From Glossina fuscipes (taxonomy: Eukaryota; Arthropoda; Insecta; Diptera; Glossinidae), in contig NW_023998417.1 of assembly GCF_014805625.2 (NCBI RefSeq), positions 3,197,725-3,261,724 on the forward strand: a DNA stretch of 64,000 nt, read 5' to 3'. The notes beneath the pieces were generated by a model. That model was given only the letters and a program-made list of their open reading frames with translations. It searched no databases and was not told the DNA's origin. Positions within the stretch are counted from its first letter, which is position 1. Each line of letters starts with the position of its first letter. This document shows, piece after piece, positions 1 through 12,619 of the stretch. Both the position numbers and the translations under genes were made by a program.

Positions 1-3000
1 CAATTTTTTTTGTTTTGTTTCAAGAAAAAAAGGCGAAATATGCCATATGACAAAACAATAAAACTTGAGATACGTTTATATAAACATAGATATGTATATG
101 TATACATGTACTTACGTAAAAAGCAAAACTATGTTTTTGCGAGGCTTTCCGTACACATAGTTATATAAGCAGTCTGAAGAGGCAATGCTATCATTTGTTG
201 CTGCCATAACAACTCTTTTTTGCTGGATATATAAAAATCTAAAACAAAGCATAGGAAAATATACCCAAGTTTAGAATTCATATGCAGACATATTCAAAAT
301 AATTTGCCTACATATTCATATAGGGTTTGTACACAATATTCAACTGCCGTTATATTATACGTATTATTTTTTTTCTTTTTTTTTTTATGCAGCAACTCTA
401 TATTATTGCATTGTTTTAAACGGCAAGAAAAGTTTTTGCGCAAGCAATTGTCTGCAATTTTTTTTTTTTTGTTTTTATTTTGTGGCTTGAAGCATGGTTT
501 TACAAAACACAATGGAATTTCAAAGGAAATTAAAATGTACAACAGTTTGCCAGAAAGAAAAACACTTTGTCTGTTTTCATATGTAAGAATGTTTGAATGG
601 ATGTGTTAATAAATGGATAGCTCAGTGTTTAGGTGTTTTTGTTAAATAATAAGACAAGACCTTAAGTCATGGCAAATCGTATAAAGTGAAGTCAGTTACA
701 CGTCATATGCAGACTACTACGAATGTTCTTTTCGTATTCTAAATTTATTGAATACATATGCGAAGACATTTATAGCTAAAGTCAATTGCTTTCCTATCTA
801 GTCAAGTTTATACAAGTGCTTTCATAAGACTACTTAGCTAAAGCTATGTTTAGATGTCGTTAGGTAAGTCCATCTACCCTTATATCCCTCATTAAATGTT
901 TTAGTGATTTTTAAAAATACTTTAATAAAACTAATGCAACTTTATAAAAATTTTATAAACATTTAGTTTTAAGCGCATTTGTTTTGAATATAAATTTCGA
1001 AATGGCTTCATATTATCTTTACTACAATATATTACCGATTGGTATCTGAAATATACAATCAGCCGGAAGCGGACGTTCGTGTAGACGCGATAGTCATGTT
1101 TCCATGCTGTGAAAAAATTAAGCTCGCTTATACATTGTGCATGTGTATGTGTTTTCGAAAATAAAAAAAACCTTCATATGCAGCTGTGTGAATAGTATAT
1201 ATTTAGCCACTTTTGTAATATTTTATATGATTTTAAAACTTTGAGTACCGAATATAAAATAACCAACAAACAACCAAAAAAAAAAAAAGAAAAGGAAAAA
1301 TATATATTGTTTAAAAATTAAAGTTGCATTAGCATTTTTTTTAAATTAAAATTTCTTTATAAACTTAATTTTTTAATTCAATGCAATATAGAGAGGAAAA
1401 TTTGGAGTAGTCAAGACGAATACGTTTATTTGGTATTTAAAGAACCTTGATATGCTTCGATGACAGTCGGCAGTTTGGCGAACAAACAGCTTTGATATCT
1501 CAATATTAAGCCTCTTATGATTAAATCCTAAGCTCTTCTTTTGCCCTCCTTACTCATCTTCATCGATTAGTGGTTTTTATTGTACCAGAAGGAGAAAAAG
1601 AGTACGAGTTAGCTTTGACTCTCAATTCTATTATTGAGGTTTTGCCAATTTCAATGATAATTAAGATTGATGTGTCAGTAATGAGACTATTTCCCTCTAT
1701 CGGCGCAATTCTGACCAACACTACTATAAAGATGCAGATAACATAATTGTATTGTATAGTATAGGAGCAAAACAAAGATACCGATGTGATATATATATAT
1801 ATAGATAATAAAAGCTCTTTATATTCACTTAAAATCTGAATAACATTTTGATGCTGAGTATATGACGAGAGTATAGTCTTGGGGTTTATTAAGTATTTGC
1901 GCTTAGCCAAAATTAAATTCATTGTCTGTTTATTGATTGAATATTGATTAATTGAACTTTCTCGTGTAAACAATTTAGCGTTCGAGTACCATTTATACTT
2001 GAATTAATTTCCAATCATATCTGCACAAGGTTAAAATCTGTTGATGCCAAGTCTAGACAATACGACGATCCATAAAAATTTCGTCTTTCTATGCTGCTTT
2101 CGATAAGCAGAATTAGGACTTGCTAATAAACTTTCTCTTAATTGAATTAATTCATTTTTGTTTACCGCAGTTATGAAAGGGAAATGCAATGCTTTTGCAA
2201 AGAGCAAAAGAATTGCGAAAAGAATCCATTGAGAGAAATTTAGTTATTTGTGACAATCTAGATTAGTATTTTCAAGATGGTGTACTGAGAATTTATTCAC
2301 TTATAAGAATAATAAAAAAAAACAATCAAAAGATAAGAAAAAATTAATTTTATATTTTCTCGAAGCTTGTCAAGAAATGATTGAATAATTCCAAATTTAC
2401 AAATATTTTTCTTCTTTTTGAGCAGTAATTATCATATTAATGTAAAGCAAAAAAAAAAAAATTTCGAAATGAATTTATTCAAAAATTTAAATGAAGGCCA
2501 AACAAACTATATTACTAACGGTAATATTAGTGTTAATGGAAAGATGTTATAAGTTAGTATCGATCATCATATATCGAATATATTATGTAATTCATTATTG
2601 AAGTTAAACTTTTCCATATTTCCACTATCCAACTACTTTGTCCTTTTTTTTTTTTTCATGAATCTATTTTCATTTACGCAGCTAAATTTGTTTCGATTAC
2701 AAACAATTTTCTATTATTTAATTAAAATTTGTTTGACTTGAGTTGAAAATAATCTCAAATGTATTTCAATTTGAAAATGCAATATGTAAACTGTGTGCGC
2801 CATGCCAGGGGGCATTATTTATTTATGTGTTCACTCATTCAGTATGTTTAATGAACATTTACAATTAATCATACGTACCTACGTACACTTGTTCTAGGAT
2901 TGTATTGCTAACGTTTTGTTCACGTAAGTGTTTAATAAATATTTATAAATAATTATACGCCCGGTAAACCCAAAAATGTTTGTTACAGCTTATGTATTAT

Positions 3001-4700
3001 AATGTATTTGCCATGCATTGCACACACACACACATACACTCGATGTATATATAAAATGGCGCAATTTAAATATAAATTTACAAACCAGCTAACTGCGTCG
3101 AAGAATTCAGAAAATTTTTTTTATTTTGTTTTTTAATTTTGCAGATAATGTTACAAACGACTAAATATGTGTCTTTTTTCAGCAAACTTATCTTATATAT
3201 GCAACTATTTCGCTTAATTTATTTTTGTGTTATTAGCTGAAATTTTAAATTTGCACTGCTCCAAAAAGGTATATATATTCCTAATGGTAATAAGATGAAG
3301 AATCGTTCTCTAATGAATTGATATTTTTTCGTTAATTGGTGGCTGCATTAACAAATTAATTGGGACCATTTCTGGACCGGAAATGCAGGTAGTGTCGACA
3401 AATATTTGGATGGCAGGCTTCCCAAAATATGTTCACTAGTACGAGGCGTTAGACTAGGCGTTGAATCTAGCTTGAATCTATTGTAATTCTGCATGTGATC
3501 AGATCACAAACATGCATTACAATCGAGTTTTTGGTCGATTGCAGAAGAAGGTCGTCCCATCATAAATTTTTCAAAATTATATTCGTATAAACACATGAAC
3601 TGCTATCCTATGATTGGTAGAAGAGAGAGACCCAAAATATTTTCTATGCAATTGTTTTTTTTTTGAAATCGCAAGATAAGTTTATTTCACTTAATTGCAT
3701 CGGTTAAACTCGCTTTGCTGCGTTACCACCGCCATCACAAATCATAACCATCCCGAGGGAATTGGATGAAAACACTTATTATCAGGAATGCATCACAGCA
3801 AATATTAAACAGATATTACTAACAAAACATTAGTGAAGACAAACACACACACACACAAACCCATACACATCCGCTCGCAAAGACATATAATCATTATATT
3901 TGTGGACTGTTGCATGTTGCTGATGATCAACTAATAAATAATTCGTAAACTAAAGTGAATGAGAGCACAGATGAAATCATGTTATATGTCATGGATGGAT
4001 TATGATTAGTATATGTCAAAGACATGAAATTAAAAAAAGCGTAAGCAAATGATTTGAAAAGAGAGAAATTGAAAAATGAAATATTTTTGAGAAAAAATTT
4101 CGGATATGCGCCATCAAAAGGGAACATATATAAAATAAAAGACGAATCTATTTCAAGTATTTGTGGTTGTTGCACGTATCCGCACAAACTGGTTCCCCAA
4201 ATTGTGTAGGGTATTAAAATTGAAAAAGGACTGCCTATAACAAATATATATGCAGTAAAAGAAATTGATAGAAAAAGAAAATTGAAGAAAATGGAGGTGA
4301 GTTGATAATAATATACTTTGTTACATGATATATATTGATCGGATCTATAAGTTCTTTATGTGGTTCTTGCCATACAGAAGTTCGCATTTAAAACAATATG
4401 TTGATGTTAATATCCCCGTAAATTTGGACGATAAGTATAAAATAAAAAATTGGTCAATGACAAACAGCTTCCCTGAGAAACTTGCATCGGCTTCTGGCCC
4501 CCGATGGCCGAAGCAGTTCTTCAATATTTCAATGTTCCCAGCGAAAATTGAGGATAAAGGAGGTCTAAAGATCGAATTATTTGTTTTGGCCTCAAGTCTA
4601 CTAACTTATGACAAAGCAGGCTGATAGTTAATCTTATTATGTTATGGAGGAACATCTGAAGCCTGATTTTGTGTATTTTCATTTAGAGAAGCTGATCATT
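1..4700. other. AT-rich non-coding stretch
   Basis: No supported gene. The open frames here, including one of 137 codons at 1560-1973 on the minus strand, have low-complexity or AT-driven composition and match no family I recognise. There are scattered poly-A/T tracts and short CA repeats near 3018-3034 and 3842-3857. The open frame at 4325-4624 is discussed in the findings. Confidence 0.6.
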
Positions 4701-4780
4701 TAGTCAGTGAAATAAATTTTAAGATTTAAGTCTTAAAGTTTTAGCATCTGAGGCTATCGGTTTTATTGAAAGCTTTACTC
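4701..4780 (-). repeat. SINE-like element, copy C (3' part only)
   Basis: Read on the minus strand, about 75 bases align with the 3' half of the copy at 35431-35590. Shared blocks are the T-rich GTAAAGCTTTCAATAAAACC, then CAGATGCTAAAACTTTAAGA, then the near-palindrome AAGACTTAAATCTT, then ATTTATTTCACTGACTAAAT. The tRNA-like head is not recognisable beyond 4780, so this copy is truncated or its 5' end has diverged. It belongs to the three-copy family described in the findings. Confidence 0.6.
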
Positions 4781-6864
4781 ATAATCTATATAATTTGCAA
4801 TTAATATTATTATCAGATCATAACGCAAGTACACTGATTGCTAACTAGATCACCATCATCATCATCATATCGTATGCGTCAAATATTCTCCTCTGACTAT
4901 GAACATTTTTTTGGTTATATTAATATAGTTTTTCTTGCCTTTGCTCTTGAAATTGTCTCACAAATTTCAAGTAGTTGTTTCCATTAGCTCTTAAGAATAT
5001 AATCATTAGATGACATCGTCACCGGCAAGAGCAACTTTCTTAGTAATTTTCTTAAGTGAATTGTGAATTTGTCTATGTGCATCTGTGGGCGGCTGTTAGT
5101 TTGCATTGCTTGACTTGTTTTTATCAGCCTTAAATAGGATGGAAACACAGCTTGGCTACTTTAAAAGAAATTGCATTGCGGGAAATATTTTGCATTAGTG
5201 TAAACTAAAAGTGTTTATAAACACTTACTAGCTTTTGCAATGATGTGTCTCAGTTGCGTGTGCAAGTTTACTGCACAATGTAATTTAATTTTATTGTATT
5301 CGGTCACTGGCGACGATTACAAAGCGATTATAAAGTTAAGTTGAAAATTATTATTCTCATTACATTCTATGATACGACAGCAATTGTTACAATGACTTAT
5401 ACAATTAATGGTTGTATCTCGGGTACTTTCCTATGTCGGATCACGCTTACTATGCTTACTATTTATAAATTGCGGCAAAAACAAATCGAATCCACTCCTT
5501 ATTATAGGCAGGATATGAAAATATAGTTCTTTGATTTTTTTTTTTTTTTTTGCCTTTTTTAAGATAACAGTAGTGGGTTACCACTGAATACAATTTTCTT
5601 ATTTATTATATAATCGAAGCGATGAAAATTGGCTATATCTTGTAATTTTGTTTCGGCGACCTGTTACGGAAATTTTTTCCTCGTGTAGGTCAAAGGCGTC
5701 AAAAGCTGAAAATCTCGTACTGCTTGCGATATATTTTTACTACTAGGACAGCTAAAAAGCTAAATACATCGAAAAAGTACTTTCATCAGTTTACGTGATT
5801 GCAAGGTGCCTCATATGTTTGACGCATATAGAAAGTGAACTAGAGCTACGTATGATGTATGTCGGAATTTAGCTGCGGAACCACTAATAGAAGCTGAGTG
5901 CGTAAAGAGATATTACCTTAAAGTATTTTCTCAAGAAACTTTCTTTGAGATAAGTACTCTGCTGAAGTAAGGTCGATCAATATGTTTCTTTGATTGGACA
6001 GCAATAATGAAAGCGGAAATGATAGTTTTTGAGGATTGTGGTTTGCTTACTTGCATCTCATACACTGTAGTATTTTAATACGATCACTGGTAATAAATGT
6101 AATGAATTTCTAACTAGACTAACTTCCCCCCTTATTCATGACGTCATTAAGTTGGTTTACACGAATATATTCGAAAGTATATAATATATTAAGAAATGTT
6201 TTAAGAGCATTTCTAAAAAACATTCGCTTTCATTATTTATTATAAAAAAAAATGTCTCAAGGTTATTGCGGAAATTGCGATTAAATATTTACGTATTTAC
6301 TATCATTACATTATTATTATTTTTATTATTATTGTTATGATTAATTTGAAAACTTTTACAAAGCATTAAATATCTTCATTTTAAAAATGTTTATAAATGT
6401 TTTCTATCTTTTCTTAGAAAATCATTTACAACTTTTAAATAAAATGTAAAGAAAATAATTTTATTACTTAACTTGGAACACAAGTGTACACTAACGGATA
6501 ATTAAATGGATGCACTCCCTATAAGAGGAGTAATTAAAAATATGTTACTTAACTTGTGCCAGGTGTTTGAGCTAAATTCCACCACGAAATTTAATTCGTT
6601 TATTATTTTTGCTTGATAACAGTGAACACAGATGACACTAATCCCAAAATTTTAATACTTATGTTCTATTTGGCTCTTGCTAATAGCTTGTACTATGTGT
6701 TCAGTTTTAGTTCAATTCAAAGATCAATTTTTAAAAACTAACAATAATTGGTTTAACTGACGAGCAGTTGGACCGACAGATAAGAAGGATGTGTGTGTGC
6801 GTATAATTTAGGTTGTTGGAATTAGACAATTAATGTCATTTAACAATTAAGTGTAAGTCTTTTA
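4781..6864. other. AT-rich non-coding stretch
   Basis: No gene, RNA gene or mobile element recognised. There is a short (ATC)n run near 4852-4868 and a poly-T run near 5537-5550. Confidence 0.55.
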
Positions 6865-6903
6865 GGGAAGAGAGAAAGAGAAAGAGAGAAAGAGAGAGAG
6901 AGA

Positions 6904-6942
<39 letters not shown>

Positions 6943-6973
6943 TGAGAGAGAGAAAGAGAGAGAGAAAGAAAAA
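6865..6973 (+). repeat. (GA)n microsatellite upstream of the chitin-binding-like gene
   Basis: About 109 bases of almost pure GA/GAAA purine repeat. It ends roughly 207 bases before the predicted transcription start at 7180. GAGA-type sequences are bound by GAGA factor (Trl) in flies and keep promoters open; a role here is inference only. Confidence 0.9.
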
Positions 6974-7147
6974 TAGATCGAGTCAATGAATATATACGAT
7001 TGCTCGACAGTGTACTATATTTCTTTTCATAATCAGAAAAATAAAAATTTTGTTGCCCATAAAGATAAAAGTATTAGATAAAATTATTAGTAAATACTAA
7101 TGCAGTTTGTTTGCTGGCAAATTTTTCTTACAGCAAAGAAGAAAACA

Positions 7148-7183
7148 TATAAAAACTATCGCAAATTATTTTCGAAATCAGTT
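7148..7183 (+). promoter_or_regulatory. TATA box and initiator of the chitin-binding-like gene
   Basis: TATAAAAA lies at 7148-7155 and TCAGTT, the arthropod initiator, at 7178-7183 with its A at 7180. The T of the TATA box is 32 bases before that A, the canonical distance. This predicts a start at 7180 and a 34-base leader before the ATG at 7214. Confidence 0.75.
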
Positions 7184-7213
7184 TATTCCGCTTTTCACAC
7201 CAAGCAAAATAAA

Positions 7214-7540
7214 ATGCAAACTTTAACCGTTGTTGTGTTGCTTCTTGCTACATTGGCTGTTGTCCAAGCCAATTTCATTTTTACTGGACAACCGGGTTGT
7301 AAAACTGATGAAGAAATGCAAGTCGTTAATTATCGTCATTTCAAAAACAAAACGGCCTACTGGAAGTGCGTGACAAAAGGAAAACCGGGTATATTCCAAC
7401 GTTGTCCTAATACTGAAGGATATTTAGATGATGTTAAAGCCTGCGTGCCATGGAATCAATGGTATTGGACTCCAATACTCTCAGTCCCACCCAGCTCACC
7501 TTATCCTTATGACAACACCGATGAATCGGTCAATGCATAG
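7214..7540 (+). CDS. Small secreted chitin-binding (peritrophin-like) protein
   Basis: Single-exon gene for a predicted 108-residue protein. Residues 1-19 form a signal peptide: MQTL, a hydrophobic core of V, L and A, then cleavage near VQA/NF. The mature protein has four cysteines, C29, C52, C64 and C77, with aromatic residues between them (Y40, F43, Y49-W50, then W80, W83, Y84, W85). The order C..Y.hF....YWkC..G.p...rCP....yld...aC.PW resembles insect peritrophin-A/ChtBD2 domains, which normally have six cysteines; here two are absent. A Pro/Ser/Tyr-rich tail follows. The likely role is binding chitin in peritrophic matrix or cuticle outside the cell, which is inference from the family. The frame is open for 38 codons upstream, but the TATA box, the initiator and the AAATAAAATG context place the start at 7214. 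Two AATAAA signals lie downstream. It is not strongly similar to any named gene I can cite. Confidence 0.8.
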   Translation: MQTLTVVVLLLATLAVVQANFIFTGQPGCKTDEEMQVVNYRHFKNKTAYWKCVTKGKPGIFQRCPNTEGYLDDVKACVPWNQWYWTPILSVPPSSPYPYDNTDESVNA

Positions 7541-7611
7541 ATTTTAATCTTTTAATAATGCATTGAAAAGATTGGAAGGAAGGAAAAGAAAGAATTGGAA
7601 TTAAAAAAACA

Positions 7612-7633
7612 AATAAAAACAAATCTTAATAAA
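7612..7633 (+). promoter_or_regulatory. Poly-A signals of the chitin-binding-like gene
   Basis: AATAAA at 7612-7617 and again at 7628-7633, 72 and 88 bases after the stop codon. Both are suitably placed for 3' end formation of a short mRNA of roughly 0.5 kb. Confidence 0.6.
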
Positions 7634-7649
7634 TGGCATAAACTAAATG

Positions 7650-8275
7650 TGTAGTCAGTTAGTTAATTTTTCTGATTTCAATTTTGCAATTTCATATATG
7701 GTCGTCGATGAAGGGACTTGCAACGAACGCGATATGTATGTCCTTAATTGATTCGACTTTTTATTGAAACACATTACTTCTGGGCCTCATATTGGAATCT
7801 GGATACTTTTGTGTAACGATCTCAAACTTCTATGTCAATTGGACCTCTTTTCACTTTAATTTTTCCTGATAATCAAAGATAGAAATAGAAACATAAACGA
7901 ATGCTTTAAAAGGTCGAAAAAGTCGCAAAGTTGAAAGGAGGCAGTAAAATGATGGACGTACGTGTCCTTGACAAACTAGCTAGTTCGTAAGATATGAGGG
8001 GAAAGACTTCAACTTTTATCCCGCAGATGGTTATACCAAAGATGTATGCGTGCTGTAACCCATATGCGGACGAACGGACGGATGAAAGTTACATACCGCA
8101 CAGACCCAATTAGCCCACGATTTCCTGTGATGGACCCCGAAGTTGGGTCCGACGACCAAATTGAATGCCTTTACAATACGTTGATGAAAGTTAAGCGAAC
8201 ATAGAAAAAAAAAAAGGAAAGAACCTACTGAACGTAGAACCTAGAAGGGGAAAATTGTCGATTGTTGACCTGAAA
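7650..8275. other. Non-coding, possible degenerate transposon sequence
   Basis: No gene seen. On the minus strand the stretch near 8065-8100 contains CCGTCCGTTCGTCCGCATA-like sequence, reminiscent of fly dispersed repeats. The rest could be the decayed remainder of the adjacent mariner relic, but I cannot follow its transposase motifs here. Confidence 0.4.
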
Positions 8276-8600
8276 AAGGCATTTATTAAGAAAAATTGGT
8301 GTAATGTGGTTGAAACTGTTGATTTATTGGTTGCTAAGTTGTACGAAAATTCCTTGAGAGTTTGAGCTGGATTTTCGTCCAATAAGTCTTGCAACTCAAT
8401 GTCTTCGATCTTTCTTAGTTCTTCGTCAGGCCGATCTTTGGCACAAAGTCACCATACCACAAAAACTGGCAATGACATATAATGGGGCAGCATCCACATA
8501 AGCTTCTAGAAGAGTTTGATTGGCTTCGGCAGCAGATTTCTTCAAATCAATCAACAATGGTAAAGAATCTTGAAAATGAAATTTTGGGCGTTCCATGATA
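8276..8600 (-). mobile_element. Mariner transposase relic, N-terminal DNA-binding part
   Basis: On the minus strand, translation across at least two frameshifts gives the N-terminal region of a mariner transposase. From about 8596 downward it reads MERPKFHFQD, LLIDLKKSAAEANQTLLEAY, a GDF block, KDRPDEEL, then LLDENPAQTLKEF and NKSTVSTTLHQ. The SAAEA..L.EAY block and the LLDENPxQTxxE...STVSxxLH helix-turn-helix are hallmarks of the mariner family. No catalytic domain is recognisable further on and no terminal inverted repeats were found. It is a dead, 5'-biased fragment unlike the C-terminal relic near 15 kb. Confidence 0.8.
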
Positions 8601-8603
8601 TTA

Positions 8604-11600
8604 CATTGAAAACTGTCATTATAGGCAGACAGACGGAGACATAGCCAAGCATTATAGCATCGTCTCACGACTTTACTTTGATCTACAATGTATACATTTT
8701 CTAGTTTCTTGAAGTTCCAAAGGGAAGAAATCACTGGTGATAAGTAATAGAGAAATTTGGTTTTTCCCATGTAGTCTACTTTTGGGAGAGTTTTTAATTT
8801 CAAAGCATTGTAAATAAGTAGTGGAAAGAAAGTAATGAGTCCTTACGTTGTACTTGCAGTGTCTTTCAATTGCCTTTAAATGCAGTTATGTTTCTCTTGT
8901 ACGAGAACTCTGTTCGCTACTCCCTTACATATTGTTTTGACTACTTTCAAATGTAATTTTTTTTTGCATTGATTGAACATGATTGAACTCCTTGCACGTT
9001 AGCGCCGATAGATGATCAACTTAATAGATGAAAAAATGCTAAGATTAAAAAGATAATATAGATGCTGCCTAAGTCTTCTACCGTAATTCATGGCAATTTA
9101 ATGCATTACAATACGATTGCGGATAGAGAAATATTCGGTTTTTTTTTTTTTTTTTTTTTTAACGGCACTTGATTGTCTGCTTCATGTTTTGTGCTTTTTT
9201 GCTTTCGTATGTCGCTAAAATATTAAAACACTCTGACACGCCAGTAAGCCACCTTCTACGTACAAGCATGAATATCTGTCTCGGGTTTTTGTTTTCCGTT
9301 CTTGATTACAAAACAGTTTTACTATTATTATATGATCTCGTGTCCTTTTTTTTAATGTTTTTCTTGCTTCTTTTGGCTTTACTTCCTTCAGATTATCGCA
9401 TGTGGTGCATACATAATACTGTTACTCACTATTTACGTGCATTTAAAAATAAAAAAAAAAAAAAAAAAAAAAAATTGTTCAAGCATACGTACGTAACAAG
9501 TCGTTTAGAAAAATATTGAATAAATGAATATGTAAGTAAGGTTTATTTTCTCATTTGCGTATGTGTGTGTGTGTGTATGTGTGTGTGTGTGTGTGTGTGT
9601 AAGCACATGCATAAATGCTTACAAGTATGAATCACGTTTCATATGTCTGATGAAAGTGTTACGTTTCCTCTGCATTTAGTTATGAATGCGCGACGATAGT
9701 ATTTTACAGTTTTTTTGCTTCTAAGCTGTTGTTGTTGTTGCTTTTGTTGCTGTTATTGTTGTGTAGTTAAGGAAATACATAAAATACAAATTCTGTATAA
9801 ATTTAAAACGTAAGAGAAATTTTACTATTTACTCTTTTTTATATTTTTTATTAAAAATGCAACAAACATATATAATACGAAAAAAAGCTTTTCTTACTTG
9901 CAAAGTAAAATCAAGTAACAATAATATCACAGTTCATTTCAGAAGAATGCAACACTCGCCGACATATTTGCAAAAAAAAAAAAACACATCTTATTGCTTT
10001 TGTAAATATATTTTGTTAATAACTCTGACAGCATGCGGGACCATTGAGGGTCAGTTAAAAGGTCAAATACAAGCGTTTACGGGAAACTTAGTAATACTAA
10101 CGAGAGGCTTTGGTTTCGGAGGAAGATTTTCTGTAGTATATCTAATTGTGTAAAGGTGCAGCGTTTCTGATTCCGAAATTTCTCGTGTAAATTTTTACGC
10201 TCATTATGTCATTCCTGGATGAAGAATACGTTGTTGGTTCATGGGACTTAGAAATGAAAATGTGGTAAGAGTCTTTGCAATCCTTATTCCGTCTATCACG
10301 ATTTTAAGTATGGTGGGGTCGTTTATCTTTAACCTCACAGTGACAATAGGGGGTTTCGCTATTTTTGATCATATATAGTCCATATGAAAATTATGTGATT
10401 ACTTGATAACGGCAGGCTAATGAACGCTTTTTACTTAAAGAAACGGTATAAGATTTTGATTTAATTATTCTAACAAGAAAGTGTTTCATTGCGAACATAT
10501 TTTTACTGTCAAAATTGTTTTGTCCCTGTTTGCTATGTTCATTAATGTTTGCAAATTTTATCCCCGAGAAGGACACGCCTTCCTTACTTTTTCATCCCTT
10601 TCGTATACCAGACTTGTCGTGATCTTTTACGAATTGATCGTCGTCGCAATAACAATTTCGAGCGTAGCTTTTTTCTTAAACTATGTTGACGTAACGGCTA
10701 GAGAAAGAAATGTTCAAAGTAAAAACAACTTTACCTCGTATGTTCAGACAAGTTTCACTGAAAATCGAAATTTCTTTGTTACCAAAACATTCTCAATAAC
10801 TGTGACTATCTGCAAGTTCAACTTGCAATATCTCGCGATAATGCATGGACCTAGATTGCTAGTTTCATGCGAACGTCGTCGACTTGATCGATTTCACTTT
10901 GACAAAATTTCAAAACGATAACTAATTGATGGTAACGATTGCGACAAACTGTTCGCAAGGAACAAATCTTGGCGCGATTAGGCCATACTTGGTCTTAGCT
11001 TATGGTTGGTGCTTTGTCGTTAAAGGAGTAACATTTACTGGCTAGGCACACATGCACTCTGCTGCGGCGATTCCCTGTCTCTTTTGTCCTTTTCCCACTT
11101 CTTTCCAATCGTCACCTCTAGAGGAATACATGATTGGTCATATTAAAAAAAAAGAAAATCTAAAGACCTAACAAGAGACTGATGGGGTTTTTATTTATTT
11201 ATTTTTTTTATCGCATCAGCGAAATGATCGTTTTTGATATAAAGTCAGTTTAGAAATTATAAACGACTATATATTCCCTGACAAGGAATTTTTGATTTAG
11301 GTTGGCATTGGCATTAGTTCTTATTTGTCCGTGAATGAAGAACGTTATAGATCGATCTCAACACAATGCTAGAAATAGTAGGATCTTGCTCTAAAAAACA
11401 TACCAAATGCCTTATCACACAATCAATTGCGCGATAATATAAAATAGTATATCGTTCCATTTCTAGGAACCGCGATTTAGCACCTTTAGGCCAGTTCTTT
11501 GCGGGCCTGTATAAGTAAACCCAATACTATCCATGCATTAAAAGCGAGTATTGTATATGTTTTTGGTCAAATTCGTCCGATCGGCTTAATTGGTCTCGGT

Positions 11601-12328
11601 TTTTGTAAAAGTAACAGTGGTAGGTCTTTAAATTGCTTAAGCTCATCCAATGTATAACAAAAATGATTTGATTTCCGTAATTCTTTTAGTGTTTTTCAAA
11701 TCATATCACTCTCGTTTAAAAAATCCTCTACTGGTTTTTTCTGCTTTTTTTTTTTTTGCTTAATACAAGTATTGGTTTTTATTTGATTCCTTGGTACATA
11801 GTTATGTATAAGAGCACTTTATTTGTATTAAATATACATAAGCAAATAGAAGTACACTTCTACTCTGATATTTTTAAAATATATATATATTGTATACCAA
11901 ATGCCGGTAAATAAAATAGAAAATTTTCATTTGAAATGTTTATGGATGCATGCATTTTAGTGAATAAATATTAAATACTTTGTTAGTGAAATTGGACGAC
12001 ACAACATTTTTTTTTTTTTTTTTTTTGTTTTCATTAAGTGTGTCGTATAAAGCACTCTTATGCAAGACTATTGTTATGCTTACCACAAGGATATATTAGG
12101 TTTACTAAATGCTTGTGATATACGCACCGGAAACCTAATAAATGCGATTTTTATATTTGATATGTTCGTTTCAAGTCTATACGAATACCTACAACTACCT
12201 AAACAATGGTGCAGAAAATGACCGATATATCATTTCCCTACTCTCTCTTAGTGCAAAGTGTCCGTAACTGACTTAGTTTAACCTAAGTATATTAACCTAA
12301 GTATTTTAAGCATTCGAAGCGTCGCCTT
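8604..12328. other. AT-rich non-coding stretch with microsatellites
   Basis: No supported gene. It holds poly-T at 9140-9160, poly-A at 9450-9474, (GT)n at 9562-9600 and GTT/GCT trinucleotide repeats near 9727-9760. The 146-codon open frame at 10481-10921 begins only at a GTG, has no recognisable domain and is treated as chance. Confidence 0.55.
9562..9600 (+). repeat. (GT)n microsatellite
   Basis: About 39 bases of GT repeat broken by one AT dinucleotide. Confidence 0.95.
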
Positions 12329-12470
12329 AGTCCAAACAGTTATAGCAGACGTTCAAGATATATACCGTTTTAACTCGAACTTGTCGCCCATTTTACCATA
12401 GTTCAAATAGTTGTAGCATGTGATCACGAAATATATCGTTTTAACTCGAACTTGCCGCCCATTTCATACT
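12329..12470 (+). repeat. 71-bp tandem duplication
   Basis: Two units start at 12329 and 12400, 71 bases apart. Each begins AGTnCAAAnAGTTnTAGCA and contains CGTTTTAACTCGAACTTG followed by CCGCCCATTT or TCGCCCATTT, separated by less conserved sequence. No coding frame persists across it. Confidence 0.8.
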
Positions 12471-12619
12471 TGCAGCCATCTCGGATTCCCGACATTTGTG
12501 CAAGCCGTGGTACGCGGACTCCAAAATTTACTCACGAAATATTACCTATCCGATCTAAAGGTAAAACAAATTTTAAATAATTCTCGAGTTATACGTGAGG
12601 ATCAAATTATCTAAATACA

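Noticed and set aside
304..609. 101-codon open frame with long Phe runs
   Set aside because: The frame is driven by poly-T tracts; its antisense mirror is equally long and Lys-rich. No domain or promoter.
1560..1973. 137-codon minus-strand open frame
   Set aside because: Ile/Ser/Tyr-rich, includes a (TA)n-derived stretch, no recognisable domain or splice context.
10481..10921. 146-codon open frame
   Set aside because: Starts at GTG, no family match, no signal or domain order; it could only be rescued by expression or conservation data.
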